From positions 1 to 30,181 of the forward strand of contig DAOWME010000008.1 of NCBI GenBank assembly GCA_030643245.1: DNA of 30,181 bases, read 5' to 3'. Every line of letters begins with the position of its first letter. Within the stretch, counting starts at the first letter, position 1. Shown one piece after another: positions 23,359-30,181 of this stretch. The notes under the pieces are model-generated. The model saw only the letters and a list, made by a program, of their open reading frames with translations, ran no database searches and was not told the origin of the DNA. Both the position numbers and the translations under genes were made by a program. The stretch comes from Deltaproteobacteria bacterium (lineage in GTDB: Bacteria > Desulfobacterota > UBA8473).

Positions 23359-23906
23359 CTCTTTAATATTTCTTCAAAGGTACTCAAAAAGTTCCCTTGA
23401 TCAGAAGATGCGTCGAATTCCTTGAGCCATTCTCGTATATACTGGATGTCGGCCTTCGGATTTTTCAGGATAATTGTCCTTACATCTTCTAGATCCCTAG
23501 GCCTACCTGCGAAGATTTTGTGGATTATCAGATCTTCAACAGAGGCGAAATTGACCTCCTGATCCAGTATCCCTACCTTATTTGCTCTTTTTAGTGCACC
23601 TGTTTCATAGGGTGTAAATGAGAAGATGAAGTCCACCCTTATACCTGTGGTTTCATCCAGGGCGGGCAGCACCATGGTTTGTCTGACAAATGACTCTATG
23701 TCTTTGGGGATGGGCTTGAGGGAGAGCTCTTGAACAACAGAAATAAGCTCGTCGAGATGATCGACATTCACACCAAGGGTAATATCTATGTCTCTTGTAA
23801 GACGTGGTTCTCCATGAAGTAACACAGCCTGCCCCCCAATAATCATGTAGGGAAGGCTGTGTCTGTTCAGACTTGCACCTATTTCGGACAGGAGCTTTTC
23901 AAACAT
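23355..23906 (-). CDS. AbiEii/AbiGii-like nucleotidyltransferase, possible toxin
   Basis: 183 residues, ATG start. The polymerase-beta-type nucleotidyltransferase core is clear: MIIGGQAVLLHGEPRLTRDIDITL gives the GG and the D-x-D metal ligands (about residues 22-45), and RVDFIFS (~91) gives the third Asp. VEDLIIHKIFAGRPRDLEDV is the usual helix after the core. Proteins of this type act as toxins of type IV-like toxin-antitoxin or abortive-infection pairs, but others are of unknown role. The start overlaps the end of the small upstream gene by 28 nt. Toxicity is inferred from family and gene arrangement only. Confidence 0.8.
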   Translation of the reverse strand: MFEKLLSEIGASLNRHSLPYMIIGGQAVLLHGEPRLTRDIDITLGVNVDHLDELISVVQELSLKPIPKDIESFVRQTMVLPALDETTGIRVDFIFSFTPYETGALKRANKVGILDQEVNFASVEDLIIHKIFAGRPRDLEDVRTIILKNPKADIQYIREWLKEFDASSDQGNFLSTFEEILKS

Positions 23907-24100
23907 GAATTAAGCACCTTTGCAATCTTTATATCTACATCTATTCCTCCTAAAGGGTCGGCGGAAGGCAGTATGCCAAGTTCTATCCCCTCATTCCACA
24001 TAGATGTAAATATCTTAAGTGACTGTTTGAAAGTCAATTTTCCTTCATCTTTGATGAAGTCATCTTCTAATTTTTTAAGTAGTGAAGGGTTTTTTATCAA
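23879..24100 (-). CDS. Small conserved partner protein of the nucleotidyltransferase
   Basis: 73 residues from TTG 24100, with GAGG 7 nt upstream. The sequence LLKKLEDDFIKDEGKLTFKQSLKIF, then WNEGIELGILPSADP and GIDVDIKIAKVLNSCLK resembles short hypothetical proteins I recall upstream of nucleotidyltransferases in anaerobes. It has no recognisable DNA-binding motif and no membrane segment. Its tight overlap with the next gene suggests an antitoxin or accessory subunit. Confidence 0.7.
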   Translation of the reverse strand: MIKNPSLLKKLEDDFIKDEGKLTFKQSLKIFTSMWNEGIELGILPSADPLGGIDVDIKIAKVLNSCLKSSCPK

Positions 24101-24112
24101 CTCCTAGCCTCA

Positions 24113-24649
24113 TCATTTGTACAATGGGGTCAGGGACAATGGGGTCAAATCGTCTCTTGACTCCTGCTCACCCTCCAGCCGTCTTTTCAACTCGTCCATG
24201 CCGCATGAAAGATCGACTCTGGTGACATTCGAATCCGGATCAAGGGCTGCAAGCGCCAGTTGATGCTTGGCGGACAGGGTAACGAGAAGACTCTCTTCTA
24301 ATGTGTCTTCCGTTACAAAGAGAAAGACCTGAACGTTTTGCTTCTGTCCCATGCGGTGTGCCCGACTGATCCTCTGTTCAAGCATGGCAGGGTTCCACGG
24401 CAGATCTACATTGATGACGGTATTTGCAGCCTGCAGGTTCAAGCCCGTAGAACCGGCATTGGTGGTAATAAAAAGTTTGCACTCCGGGTCGTTCTGAAAC
24501 TGATGTATCAATGCCTGGCGTTTTTTCTGCGGAACAGACCCATCCAGACGAACATATTCCATCCTGCGTTCATCGAGCAGCGGCTCAATCAGATTCAACA
24601 TGGTCGTCCACTCGGAAAACATAATGATCTTTCGATCCTCCTCTGCAAC
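24113..24649 (-). pseudogene. C-terminal fragment of a SNF2-family helicase
   Basis: The frame reads from just after an in-frame TAG (24650-24652): RKIIMFSEWTTMLNLIEPLL, then YVRLDGSVPQKKRQ, LFITTNAGSTGLNLQAANTVI, and NPAMLEQRISRAHRMGQKQNV. These are motifs IV-VI of the SWI2/SNF2 helicase C-terminal lobe. The whole ATP-binding lobe is missing, and nothing upstream resembles it before hemW. The last codons (DDLTPLSLTPLYK) come from a GGGGTCA-type repeat, so the 3' end is also altered. It cannot be an active translocase. Confidence 0.85.
24121..24153. repeat. Tandem AATGGGGTCA repeat (REP-like scar)
   Basis: ACAATGGGGTCAGGGACAAT is followed at once by GGGGTCAAATCGTCTC. GGGGTCA-type motifs of this form resemble repeats linked to REP-associated tyrosine (Y1) transposases; that link is from memory, and no transposase gene is present here. 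Confidence 0.5.
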
Positions 24650-24693
24650 CTATATGTTTAATACGGAAATTTTGAAACTCATATTTCTGACGC

Positions 24694-25875
24694 TCAAAAA
24701 AAATTCAAGAACACATCATCTGAGAGGAGGATACCTTTATTTGTAAGTTTTATGTGTCCATCCTTTATTGATATCAGGTCTTCTTTTACAAGATAGGGGA
24801 TAACCTCGGAGAAGGTATTGTCAAGGGAAAGACCGAACCTGTCCTCAAAATCATCTAAGCAAATACCTTCCATCCTGCGAAGCCCCAGGAATATGGCCTC
24901 CTTTATCGCCTCTTCTTTGGTCAATTGCTCCTTGTCCGTGACAACAGAACATTCGTCAGACAGTCGGGAGATATATTCAAAGGGATCCGATTCGTTCTTC
25001 CACCTTGTCCCCCAACCCTTATCATATAATCCTTCCCTGAGATAAGAGTGAGCCCCGGCGCCAAACCCCAAGTATTCTTTAAGGGTCCAATATCCTTCAT
25101 TGTGTGTGCAACGGAATCCCGGCGACGCATAATTAGATATCTCGTACTGCTCATACCCTGCTTCAGTGAACATCTCTTGTGCCAGTCCGTACATCCTCAC
25201 CTGAGTATCCTCATCCGGCAGGGTTATCTTTCCCTGTCTCTGTAATTCCCGGAAAGGGGTCTTCTCTTCAATAGTGAGATTATATACCGACAAATGTTCA
25301 GGATTTACAGACAAGGCATAGTCTAAGTCCCTTTCCCAATCGATTAAAGTTTGGTCAGGTATGCCGAAGATCAAATCAATACTTATGTTGGAGAACCCGA
25401 CCATTTTGGCATCTTCCAATACACGAACAGCATCACTGGAATCATGAGCACGCCCCAGGTTTTTCAAGAACTTATCCTGGAAGGATTGAACCCCAATACT
25501 CAACCTGTTGATCCCTCCCGCACATAGCTCGTTGAGTTCTTTTCTGTCAGCGGTCTTTGGATTTACCTCAAGGGTAACCTCCATATCCGGACCAGGTGAG
25601 AAAAGAGAAAGAACCTTTTCAATACACTTTGCAATGCTGTCCGGGTAAAATAACGACGGCGTCCCTCCTCCAAAGAAGATAGACGCAACTTTCCTTTTCC
25701 CCAAATTCTTCAAAGGATACTTAACACAATAGTCAATTTCCTCAATGAGGGCCTGGGTGTATTTTTTTTCGGGGATCGGAGATAATGCTATGGAATTGAA
25801 ATCACAGTAGGGACATTTGCTGATGCAGAAAGGGATATGGAAATATATACTGATCGCCTCTTCTTGTTTTATCAA
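24694..25875 (-). CDS. hemW: Radical SAM heme chaperone HemW
   Basis: 393 residues from TTG 25875 (GGAAAG 6 nt upstream). The radical SAM cluster motif is FCISKCPYCDF (Cys 17, 21 and 24) followed by FFGGGTPSLF. The Phe after the third Cys, instead of the extra Cys found in HemN, points to HemW, which delivers heme rather than oxidising coproporphyrinogen. RLSIGVQSFQDKFLKNLGR, DLIFGIPDQT and YEQYEISNYASPGFRCTHNEGYW complete the family. The C-terminal HemN-C domain ends near DGHIKLTNKGILLSDDVF. Length is typical. Confidence 0.93.
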   Translation of the reverse strand: MIKQEEAISIYFHIPFCISKCPYCDFNSIALSPIPEKKYTQALIEEIDYCVKYPLKNLGKRKVASIFFGGGTPSLFYPDSIAKCIEKVLSLFSPGPDMEVTLEVNPKTADRKELNELCAGGINRLSIGVQSFQDKFLKNLGRAHDSSDAVRVLEDAKMVGFSNISIDLIFGIPDQTLIDWERDLDYALSVNPEHLSVYNLTIEEKTPFRELQRQGKITLPDEDTQVRMYGLAQEMFTEAGYEQYEISNYASPGFRCTHNEGYWTLKEYLGFGAGAHSYLREGLYDKGWGTRWKNESDPFEYISRLSDECSVVTDKEQLTKEEAIKEAIFLGLRRMEGICLDDFEDRFGLSLDNTFSEVIPYLVKEDLISIKDGHIKLTNKGILLSDDVFLNFF

Positions 25876-25936
25876 GCCCTTCTTTCCATTTAATTCCGGA
25901 TAGTCACACAGGCCGAGAGTAACTTCTTAAAAATTA

Positions 25937-25980
25937 CGACTTGTGCAGTTACACAAACCAGGTGTCTTGAAGTATCTCGA
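25937..25980. repeat. Left-end fragment of the MITE-like element
   Basis: CGACTTGTGCAGTTACACAA followed by ACCAGGTGTCTTGAAGTATCTC matches 3213-3255. It ends exactly at the stop codon of the EndoQ-UvrD gene (25981), which may have lost its original 3' end there. Confidence 0.7.
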
Positions 25981-28900
25981 TTAAAAGAATGACAACTGTT
26001 CCCCCCCTGTCTCCTTGTCCCCCGGCTTATGTTGACCTTTTTCCCTCAGTAAAAGTTCTGCTGTGATGCTGGAAACAAAAGGACATAGGGGTAAACGGAG
26101 AGACCTGCCATAGAGAGATCGCCTGTTTGCGTGCGTCAGATACAAGAATTGCTGCGCCCTGGTCATGCCCACGTAAAAAAGTCTCCGCTCTTCCTCGAGG
26201 TTAGCCCTATATTCGTGGAAGAGGGAATAAGGGATGATACCGTCCTCGCAACCCACGATAAAAACAGAGGTGAACTCAAGCCCTTTGGCGGCATGGAGGC
26301 TCATTAACGCAACCTGCTCATTTTTTGGGTTATAGGTGTCTGCGGCACCTCCCAGTTGTATAAAGGAGAGGAATCCGGGGAAATTTCCGTCATACGCATC
26401 CGCTAAAGACAGAAGTTGATCTACTCTTCGGATTTCGGAACCCTTGATCCCTGGAAAATGAGTTGTAATGATCTCCTTGATCCGGTCTCTGATTTTTCCC
26501 TGCGAAGTCTTTCTTTCCAGAGTTGATCGCCAGGACGCCGTAATGTTTTTAATCTGTTTGTCTTGCAGCTTCCTAAAGAGGACCTCATTATCGGGTACGG
26601 TCGTCAATCGCAACACATCAATAATCGATACGATCGGCTCCTGGCGGAAAAAGGGTTCTTCTCCAACCAGTTGATAGGGAATGCCGTGATCGTTCATGGC
26701 CTTTTCCAAATCCGAGGCCATCTTTGCCACGCGAAATAATACCGCAAAGTCAGAAAAAGAGGTAATTTCAGTCTGGGCATCCCCATCGGCAATCTCACTG
26801 TCCAGAGAAAAAAAGCGGACCCCTCCCATCATCTTTTCAATGGTCCTGGCAACGAATTCCGCCTCACTTTTGGCTGTTGGAAATTCCCGGACTTTAATGG
26901 AAACACCTTTGTTTAACCCCTCAATCATACTTTTTCCGACCCTGTCACCGATTACCTGAGTCGATGCCTGCAAGATAGTGTTCGAACAGCGATAACTGGT
27001 TTTCAACCGATAGGTTCGGGCAGAAGGATAATCATCCTGAAAATTCCTGATGAATTTGACATCCGCACCCCGGAATGCGTAAATAGCCTGGTTCGGGTCT
27101 CCTATCACACAGATATTTGCCGCCTTGTCAGGCGCCAGGAGTCGGATAAGCCGGTATTGAGCAAGATTAATATCCTGGTATTCATCCACACAGATGAATC
27201 GATATTTGTCCCTGTATGACCTGGCAACATCGGGGTGTAAACTCAGGAGTTGAACAGGAGCGACTATTAAATCGTCAATGTCAAAGGCGTCCTCCTTTTC
27301 AAGGATCATCTGGTATTCTCTATAAATTTGGGAAAATGTTCTGTCTTTAATTTCTTCGGGGCTAAGCCCCCTGTTTTTAAGGTCTTTGATATCACTTAGG
27401 GTTTGTTTAGTTTCTTTTTTGTCAATATCAAGATATATTTTTAGGACATAATTCTGATCATCTTCATCTAGAATTGCAAACCCCGCAGACCTCAGTAGAA
27501 GAGGGGCATGTTTTCTTAGGATTTCCAATCCCAGGGAATGGAAAGTGGAGACCGTTACGGACTGGCCGGTACTCCCGTGAGGAAGGGCGAGACTTATCCG
27601 ACTCTTCATCTCTTGTGCCGCCTTGTTGGTGAAAGTAACTGCAAGGATTTCCGATGGCTCTACACCCTTATCCTTTATGAGATGCACGATTCGCGTGGTC
27701 AGGGTAAAGGTCTTCCCCGTGCCGGGGCCCGCCAGGATGAGACTCGGACCGAGGTAGTGATTTACCGCGTCTGCCTGCTCTTCGTTCATTCTCTTTTCAG
27801 GGACGGACATATCACGGCCGGCATTTTCCCTTGTCGGCACAACATCATCCTTCCGCCGGTGGACTTTTTTCAGGTGAGACGGCAAACGAGGTCTTGCCTG
27901 GCCCAGAGAGGGCCTTTTCGGTTTAGATCCAAACAATGACATCTGGGGGGACAAAGAATGAACTTCACCGGGCTGAAAGACAGTGACCTTGCCAAATTCG
28001 CCGTCAAACCCACCTTTAATGTAAACCTCTCTATTGCGCAGACGTCTGATACCCTCTGAAAGAATCTCATCCCCCACTTCTTTGATCCGGTCAAGGGGAA
28101 GATCGAGTAGAAGGGAGAATTCCGACCCCCCTCTTTTTACTAACGATTCATAATAGTTGTTGACCTTCTTACTATTGGGTCCTATACCCACAATCTCGGA
28201 GATAAGGCTTTTCAAGGGGGTTAGTGAGAAAAATTGATTTCCGTCAGTCCTCAGATCCTGGCTCGTGCGGTCCGCAAGCTCAATAACCCGGTTGAGCACT
28301 CCTATTGTTACTTTCTTTCCGCAGACCGGGCAAATGCCTTTATGCTTTGCCGTCTCCCGAGGCGTCCAGCTAATCCCGCATTTTCTGTGACCGTCGAGGT
28401 GGTACTTCCCTTCCTCGGGGAAGAATTCTATAGTGCCTAAAAATTTATCCTTATGCTTATGCCGGCTATTCAGGGCAGCTATAATACTCTCGTAGGTAAT
28501 TTCGGTGTCAAAGATATTCGCCTCCCTCCCCAGCTTTTCCGGGGAATGGGCATCGGAGTTAGAGATCAGGGTGAATTTGTCCAGGAAGGAACAGACACGG
28601 TTCATGGGAGGGTCTGAAGAGAGACCGGTCTCCACTGCGAAGATGTATTTAGTAAGATCCTCAAAACACTCTTCAATGGTATCGTACCCGGACTTTGACC
28701 CCAATACCGAAAACCAGGGGGTCCAGATATGGGCAGGAATAAGTACTGCATCATCTCCCGACTCAAGTACAATCTCCAGCAGATCTTTAGATGGCAACCC
28801 CAGGATGGGACGTCCGTCGGAACGTATATTGCCTAAGGCATCGAGCCTTGTCTGAATATTTTTGAGGGTGTCGAACGAGGAAGTCATTATGAGGTTATGG

Positions 28901-29217
28901 ACCTTGCGAGTTTTTCCGTTTTTCTTGTAGATGCTGCTGATCTCAGCGGTGAGCATGAATCTAACTGGTTCCTTGTCTGCATATAAGGCTTTAACGTCAT
29001 CTAAACGATAATCATGGTTGAGCAGGAAGAGGCCATCGTCCGAGGGTATTAGCTTCTCCTCAAGTTCTTTATACCACCCTGGGTGGATCATATCCCCTGT
29101 TCCCACCACCTGAATCCCTTTAAGTAACGCCCACTTTTCCAAATTTTCCGGGGTCAGATCCTTACTGGTAGCGATAGAATAGTGGGAATGGATGTGAAAA
29201 TCAGCGATAAATTTCAT
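25981..29217 (-). CDS. EndoQ-like deaminated-base endonuclease fused to a UvrD-type helicase
   Basis: 1078 residues, ATG start with AAAGG upstream. Residues 1-~410 are a PHP-fold EndoQ domain: FIADFHIHSHYS, VVGTGDMIHPGW, LTAEISSIYKK, VLIPAHIWTPWFS and NSDAHSPEKLGREA give the metal-binding His/Asp set, and CGISWTPRETAKHKG plus CPVCGKK (~275-300) form the typical zinc element. After a linker (~420-475), a superfamily 1A helicase follows: Walker A GPGTGKT near 497, DEYQD near 676, GDPNQAIYAFRGAD, and VGMTRAQQFLYLTH near the end. EndoQ nicks 5' of uracil, hypoxanthine or xanthine in DNA; a UvrD partner could unwind from the nick. The separate domain calls are secure; coupled action is inference. 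Confidence 0.92.
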   Translation of the reverse strand: MKFIADFHIHSHYSIATSKDLTPENLEKWALLKGIQVVGTGDMIHPGWYKELEEKLIPSDDGLFLLNHDYRLDDVKALYADKEPVRFMLTAEISSIYKKNGKTRKVHNLIMTSSFDTLKNIQTRLDALGNIRSDGRPILGLPSKDLLEIVLESGDDAVLIPAHIWTPWFSVLGSKSGYDTIEECFEDLTKYIFAVETGLSSDPPMNRVCSFLDKFTLISNSDAHSPEKLGREANIFDTEITYESIIAALNSRHKHKDKFLGTIEFFPEEGKYHLDGHRKCGISWTPRETAKHKGICPVCGKKVTIGVLNRVIELADRTSQDLRTDGNQFFSLTPLKSLISEIVGIGPNSKKVNNYYESLVKRGGSEFSLLLDLPLDRIKEVGDEILSEGIRRLRNREVYIKGGFDGEFGKVTVFQPGEVHSLSPQMSLFGSKPKRPSLGQARPRLPSHLKKVHRRKDDVVPTRENAGRDMSVPEKRMNEEQADAVNHYLGPSLILAGPGTGKTFTLTTRIVHLIKDKGVEPSEILAVTFTNKAAQEMKSRISLALPHGSTGQSVTVSTFHSLGLEILRKHAPLLLRSAGFAILDEDDQNYVLKIYLDIDKKETKQTLSDIKDLKNRGLSPEEIKDRTFSQIYREYQMILEKEDAFDIDDLIVAPVQLLSLHPDVARSYRDKYRFICVDEYQDINLAQYRLIRLLAPDKAANICVIGDPNQAIYAFRGADVKFIRNFQDDYPSARTYRLKTSYRCSNTILQASTQVIGDRVGKSMIEGLNKGVSIKVREFPTAKSEAEFVARTIEKMMGGVRFFSLDSEIADGDAQTEITSFSDFAVLFRVAKMASDLEKAMNDHGIPYQLVGEEPFFRQEPIVSIIDVLRLTTVPDNEVLFRKLQDKQIKNITASWRSTLERKTSQGKIRDRIKEIITTHFPGIKGSEIRRVDQLLSLADAYDGNFPGFLSFIQLGGAADTYNPKNEQVALMSLHAAKGLEFTSVFIVGCEDGIIPYSLFHEYRANLEEERRLFYVGMTRAQQFLYLTHANRRSLYGRSLRLPLCPFVSSITAELLLREKGQHKPGDKETGGEQLSFF

Positions 29218-29480
29218 GGATCATTACCTTTCTGTATCTCTCCGGAACGTGACAAAGTGCCCGCGATGCCCTCCACAGCCCTTCCGTGTGACCGGCCAGA
29301 GAGTGCCATGTGAAGGTGTGACAGACGGTATAATCCATCACCACGGGGGGATAGCCCGAATATAGCCATTTTTATGGTCATAATCAAGTAAATAATTGCA
29401 CGCTCGCGTCTGAGGCATAATTGACTATCACTGGTTTTTTAAGAAATTATTAATATTTTACTTGAGGAACAGGAAATAAG
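29218..29480. other. Intergenic region without a recognisable gene
   Basis: The first ~40 bp contain the leader of the EndoQ-UvrD gene. The rest has no ORF of note, no repeat copy and no tRNA-like fold that I can see. A possible promoter lies at its right end. Confidence 0.4.
29421..29450 (+). promoter_or_regulatory. Possible sigma70-like promoter upstream of the small hypothetical genes
   Basis: TTGACT (29421-29426), an 18-bp spacer and AATTAT (29445-29450). The -10 matches only 4 of 6 and the surroundings are AT-rich, so a chance match is possible. Confidence 0.35.
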
Positions 29481-29564
29481 ATGATATTTAAGAAAGCTCG
29501 ATTTGATACCGATATCATACAGGACTCGGGACTAAAAATTCATATGAAATTACTCCTGCGCTAA
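29481..29564 (+). CDS. 27-codon ORF, uncertain
   Basis: ATG 29481 follows CAGGAAATAAG and encodes a short basic peptide beginning MIFKKARFDTDIIQDSG. No family is recognised. It could be the start of a decayed gene or a leader for the next ORF. Confidence 0.25.
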   Translation: MIFKKARFDTDIIQDSGLKIHMKLLLR

Positions 29565-29614
29565 GATTTCGGGGAGAGTTTAATGAAACTATACCTTTGA
29601 AGGAGTTACACCTG

Positions 29615-29869
29615 ATGGCAAAGACCTGTAAAAGAAATTTCTGGGCGGCTGTTCTTGATGAATCCGTTGAAAATGCGGAAAGTGGTGTGACCACACATAC
29701 GGATTATACTAAATATATTTTCATGGAAGGTTCTCGGGCATGGCTCTGTACCGAAAACCGAGAGATTTTGTCCTTGCTTTGGATTTGCACTGTACTTGAT
29801 CTGAACCCTATAATTCTCCCAACCCTTCTTGCGGAAATGGATAGTGATGTGGCTCGGTTTAATGCGTAA
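29615..29869 (+). CDS. Small hypothetical protein (84 residues)
   Basis: ATG 29615 has a strong GAAGGAG site 9 nt upstream, better than the TTG at 29597. The sequence shows TDYTKYIFMEGSRAWLCTENREILS, then LLWICTVLDLNPIIL. The pattern of an aromatic/basic segment, a short acidic turn and a helix ending in hydrophobic-LDLNP resembles small uncharacterised proteins in which this helix ends in LGLDPDYLR. The C-terminus after LNP diverges from that pattern, so a 3' frameshift or truncation is possible. Function unknown. No partner gene is visible before the repeat at 30032. Confidence 0.55.
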   Translation: MAKTCKRNFWAAVLDESVENAESGVTTHTDYTKYIFMEGSRAWLCTENREILSLLWICTVLDLNPIILPTLLAEMDSDVARFNA

Positions 29870-30031
29870 AGAAAGATGAGAGTCAGTTCTATGGTAATTA
29901 CTGGCATGGCTTTTGCTTTATTAAATGTCAGATGAAGATGTAAGAATCATATAAACTACTTGTTTGTATATATGACGGATGTCAGGAAACCGATAAAAGA
30001 ATATATTGTTTTCAATAGCGCCATTTTTTGG

Positions 30032-30181
30032 GACTGTGCAGTTGAGCAGGATTGCGTTAAGCGCCGGCTGCTTGCTTCGTTTGCTTCTTATACGTAAGGA
30101 CCTGGCCAACTTTTAAAATAGACATACGAGACTTTTCATCCCATTACACATTCAGCCTTATGCAAGACTGTAGTTCATAAG
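30032..30181. mobile_element. MITE-like copy cut by the window end
   Basis: GACTGTGCAGTTGAGCAGGA followed by TTGCGTTAAGCGCCGGCTGC and the ATACGTAAGGAC block matches 3215-3406 with a 5' internal shortening. The right arm lies beyond the window. Positions 29870-30031 show no gene or other feature. Confidence 0.8.

Noticed and set aside
24694..25875. Annotation as oxygen-independent coproporphyrinogen oxidase (HemN)
   Set aside because: The cluster motif lacks HemN's additional Cys and has CPYCDF as in HemW, and the shorter length also fits HemW.
27538..27939. 133-codon plus-strand open frame
   Set aside because: Shadow of the UvrD Walker A region on the other strand.
1..30181. CRISPR arrays, tRNA or rRNA genes
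   Set aside because: No regularly spaced direct repeats of CRISPR type and no cloverleaf or rRNA signature was found by eye; a weak tRNA could be missed without a model search.

Overview
The window looks like a chromosomal stretch from an anaerobic Gram-negative bacterium, most likely a Desulfobacterota (deltaproteobacterial) lineage. Three things suggest this: a complete oxygen-independent (cbi-type) corrin-ring operon, several lipopolysaccharide-kinase-like proteins that imply an outer membrane, and dispersed palindromic repeats that I associate with that group from memory. No rRNA, tRNA or CRISPR was seen, so the taxonomy is inference.

Region 1 (1-7246) is a segment bounded by a ~141-bp inverted repeat of roughly 90% identity. 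All five genes inside run on the minus strand: a GT2 glycosyltransferase with a GtrA membrane domain, a protein with two tandem WaaP/Kdo-kinase-like domains, a small single kinase-like protein, an isoprenylcysteine/phospholipid-type membrane methyltransferase, and a fusion of a TIM-barrel glycosidase-like domain with another kinase-like domain. That is four kinase-like domains in 7 kb, presumably for cell-envelope glycan or lipid modification. A 244-bp palindromic MITE-like element lies among them.

Region 2 (7247-9960) is a decayed corrinoid/iron ABC uptake locus. It holds a btuC-like permease with an internal stop and a lost 3' part, an inserted RHH-like antitoxin/PemK-MazF toxin pair, a btuF-like binding protein with an internal deletion, and one apparently intact Gate-domain membrane protein that starts 5 nt after the old binding-protein stop. 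A short GC-rich motif ending in GTCCCTAA recurs at several of the breakpoints.

Region 3 (10071-21218) is the cobalamin operon. A sigma70-type promoter, a cobalamin riboswitch and an intrinsic terminator precede cbiP-cbiD-cbiET-cbiF-cbiG-cbiH-cbiA-cbiC-cobD-cbiB. Genes overlap or nearly touch and many are translationally coupled. cbiH lacks a normal start codon and overlaps cbiG in the -1 frame. CbiL, CbiJ, the cobaltochelatase and the lower-ligand genes are absent from the window.

Region 4 (21219-30181) is mixed: a DASS/SLC13 anion transporter, an AbiEii-like nucleotidyltransferase with a small partner (possible toxin-antitoxin), a C-terminal scrap of a SNF2 helicase ending in GGGGTCA-type repeats, hemW, and a large EndoQ-UvrD fusion that joins a deaminated-base endonuclease to a superfamily 1 helicase. 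Copies and fragments of the same MITE family lie between these genes, and one copy has been split by a second palindromic element that left a 7-bp target duplication.
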